Origin: Deinococcus sp. JMULE3
GTDB lineage: Bacteria; Deinococcota; Deinococci; Deinococcales; Deinococcaceae
Assembly: GCF_013337115.1 (NCBI RefSeq)
Contig: NZ_SGWE01000003.1
Location: 1-64,000, forward strand
DNA: 64,000 nt
Direction: 5' to 3'
Below are positions 61,901 through 64,000 of this stretch, in pieces (the first letter of the stretch is position 1; each line of letters starts with the position of its first letter). The notes under the pieces are model-generated. The model was not told where the DNA came from. It worked only from the letters and a program-made list of their open reading frames with translations, and searched no databases. The position numbers and the translations under genes are program-made.

Positions 61901-64000
61901 CGCTGCCCCGCGCACGGGCCGCCGGGGTTGCGGCGCTGCGCCTCACCGCGGATCAGGGGCGTGATATCACGGGCGAGCTGCGCAAGGTCCTGCGGCGCGG
62001 ACGCGCGCGAACCGTTGAGATAGAGGTTGGTCACGTACGTGTCTCCTGCGCCGCCCGGCACGGCGCGGGCGGCGGCGGTGGGAACGGGGAGGCGGGCGGT
62101 GTTCAGCTGCGCCTGGAGTTGCTGCACGAACGCCTGCCCGGCCTGCTGCCCGGCGCTCGCGGCGATGGCGGGGAGGCCCTTGAACACGCCGGTCAGGCTG
62201 GCCTTCATGCGCTCGGCGCTGGACTGCATGTCCCGTTCGGCCTGCTGCACCTGCCCGCCGAGGTCCTGCACGCCCCGCTGCGCGACCTGCGTGCCCTGCG
62301 CTACCGCGCCGAGGGTCTGCTGGAGGCCCCTGGTGCGGTCGGTCAGGGCGGTCTGGGCGGCCTTCCTGGCGGCGTCGGCGCGGGTTTCGAGTTCGTCGAC
62401 CTTCGCTTCGGTCTCCCGGGTGATCCGGTCCCGGTCCGCCTCGAGGCTTCTGACGAGGGTGTCGTTCCCGGCCCTGCGGGCTGCGTCGAGCTGGGTGTCG
62501 ATGACCTTCAGGCGGGCGTCGGTCGTTTTCTGAAGCGCGCGGCTTTCCTTCTCGAACACGCTGGCCTGCGCGTCCCCGACCGCGACCACGCTGTCTTTCA
62601 GGCCGCCGTAGGCCGCCTGGAGTTTCTGGGTGGCGTCGGCGAGTTGCGCGGCGTCGTACTTCCCGCCCTGCAGGAGGGTGGTCAGCGCAGCCCGCGCCTG
62701 GTTGTACGCGCCCTGGTTGAACTGCACGGCGTTATTCAGGAGGCCTTCGTCGCCGAACTCCTGTCCGAAGCCGCGCAGGACGTCCTGGATGCCCTGGAGG
62801 GCGGTGCGCTGCCGGTCGTACTCGCCGCGCAGGGTTTCGAGCTTCTGCCGCTGCGCTTCGAGCGCCGTGACCAGCCCCTCCAGGGCGTCTCTGGCAGCGT
62901 TGAAGTCGCCGAGCTTCAGGCTGGCGGTGCGGAACTGCTGGAGGTACGGCGCGGCGCGGGCGTAGGCGTCGGCGACGTCGCTGGTGGCGAGGGCCAGTTC
63001 GCGCTGCATGGTCGCGCCGCCCGGGTCGGACAGGACGAGGCTGATGCGGGTGTACGCGGCTTCCACCCCGCGTGCTTCGAGCACGAGTTGCCGGGCGAGG
63101 TCGAGTTCCTGCTGCTGCCCCTTGATGACCTCAGCCTGCGCGTCGGCCAGGGCGTCCAGCCGCTGCCGGCGTTCCTCGTCGGTCAGATTCAGGTCCCGTG
63201 CCGTGGCGAGCCCCTGCGCGAGCCGGGTCGAGTACTCGGCCTGCGCGGCGGTCAGAGCCCGCTGCGCGGCGAGGCGATCGGCGGTGCTCTGCGCGAGGCC
63301 CTGTTCACGCTGCACGTCCCGGATCTGCCGCTGGGCGTCCTCGGCAGGCTGGAACGCGGCCGTGATGCGGGCCTGCCGGATCTTCTCGGCGGCGTCCCGT
63401 TCGGCCTGCTCACGGTCACGGGCACGCCCGATCTGCCCGGCGGTGAACTGCCGGTCAAGCTGGGTGACGTCCGCGTTGTACTTCCGCACGAGGGCGGCGC
63501 GTTCCTCCTGGCTGAGCCCCTGCGCCCGCAGCGCCTGGTCGAGGGTGAGGTCAAGTTGACGGCGCTGCACGTCCCGTTCGTCGGTCGCTGCCTGTTCCTG
63601 CAGGGCGAGGCGGCGCTGCTGGGCGTCCAGTTCGATGTCGGCGATCTGCTCAGCGTTCCCGCGGGCCTGGGCGACGCGGCGGGCCGTGTCGAGATCCACC
63701 CGGGCCTGCTCGGCGTCGCGGGCGGCGCCGCGGGCTTTGAGTTCGGCGTCGGTGGCTGCCTGGAATGCCTGGGCGATGCGCTGGGCGCGCTCGCGGGCAC
63801 TCTGCTGGTCCTCCTGCGCCCAGCGGTTCTGAAGGGCCTGTTCCTGGACCCGACCGGCGTTCAGGATGCGCTGCTGCGCCGCCGGGTACCCGGCCAGGGC
63901 GGCGACGCGGTCCCGGACGGTCTGCCGGACCTGCCGGATCTCGTCCTCGCGGGACAGGCGGCGCCGTTCGTTCTCGTCCGCGAGGGTGGCGATCAGCGCG
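61897..64000 (-). CDS. Tail tape-measure protein, C-terminal part
   Basis: At least 701 aa; the frame is open to the right edge, so the start is outside. The visible part is a continuous heptad-rich helix (R, Q, A, E, D, L) such as QQRRLALQEQAATDERDVQRR, ending in a shorter globular tail (TNLYLNGSRASAPQDLAQ). This long coiled coil, followed downstream by small tail genes and a hub, is the classical tape-measure position. It sets tail length and helps eject DNA. Confidence 0.85.
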   Translation of the reverse strand, partial: ALIATLADENERRRLSREDEIRQVRQTVRDRVAALAGYPAAQQRILNAGRVQEQALQNRWAQEDQQSARERAQRIAQAFQAATDAELKARGAARDAEQARVDLDTARRVAQARGNAEQIADIELDAQQRRLALQEQAATDERDVQRRQLDLTLDQALRAQGLSQEERAALVRKYNADVTQLDRQFTAGQIGRARDREQAERDAAEKIRQARITAAFQPAEDAQRQIRDVQREQGLAQSTADRLAAQRALTAAQAEYSTRLAQGLATARDLNLTDEERRQRLDALADAQAEVIKGQQQELDLARQLVLEARGVEAAYTRISLVLSDPGGATMQRELALATSDVADAYARAAPYLQQFRTASLKLGDFNAARDALEGLVTALEAQRQKLETLRGEYDRQRTALQGIQDVLRGFGQEFGDEGLLNNAVQFNQGAYNQARAALTTLLQGGKYDAAQLADATQKLQAAYGGLKDSVVAVGDAQASVFEKESRALQKTTDARLKVIDTQLDAARRAGNDTLVRSLEADRDRITRETEAKVDELETRADAARKAAQTALTDRTRGLQQTLGAVAQGTQVAQRGVQDLGGQVQQAERDMQSSAERMKASLTGVFKGLPAIAASAGQQAGQAFVQQLQAQLNTARLPVPTAAARAVPGGAGDTYVTNLYLNGSRASAPQDLAQLARDITPLIRGEAQRRNPGGPCAGQR

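Overview
The window is GC-rich (mostly well above 60% by eye) and reads as a large part of a temperate siphovirus genome or phage-plasmid from a Deinococcus-like host. The host call is inference. It rests on base composition and on many start codons that lie about 6 nt after a TAnnnT-type -10 hexamer, which is leaderless transcription, a known habit of Deinococcus. Phage character comes from a tape-measure, hub, fibre and lysis module at the right end, a repressor/early-promoter switch, a tyrosine recombinase and a VRR-NUC nuclease. Plasmid character comes from a replication initiator with iterons inside its own gene and a ParA partition locus.

Layout. 1-7.3 kb (minus): operon of small phage proteins, a VRR-NUC nuclease and the initiator gene with an embedded origin-like repeat block. 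7.3-9.6 kb: integrase, a convergent gene and a 0.7 kb non-coding stretch with a truncated tRNA-like fold. 9.6-12.8 kb: immunity-type region with a leftward HTH gene, a rightward HTH gene, a leftward 520-aa protein of unknown family, and 17-bp operators (TGTACCCCNGGGTTACA) in the divergent promoters. 12.8-33.6 kb (mostly plus): early/accessory region. It opens with a tightly overlapping operon from the 12.7 kb operator-promoter and continues as short transcription units. Most units are headed by one conserved promoter (GACACAC ... CCCGCATAAA ... CATCAT, then 6 nt, then ATG), and several end in strong hairpin terminators. Two low-GC morons and a leftward ParA locus interrupt the series. 33.6-48 kb: HU gene and a cargo or defence island (SF1 helicase, HNH/AP2 protein, type IIG restriction-methylase, Abi_C gene broken by an IS21-family element, two uncharacterised modules). 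48-64 kb (minus): tail tape measure, baseplate/hub, fibres, structural proteins, lysis proteins and endolysin, in normal siphovirus order.

How it fits together. The repressor pair and shared operators would hold the early promoters silent. The initiator, origin and Par locus would keep the element as a replicon, and the integrase offers an alternative chromosomal state. The early region looks like a set of exchangeable cassettes that all obey one trans-acting signal. This promoter regulon is the best candidate for an undescribed system here. Several genes carry apparent single-base frameshifts, three of them at homopolymers, so either the assembly has indel errors or these genes are decaying.
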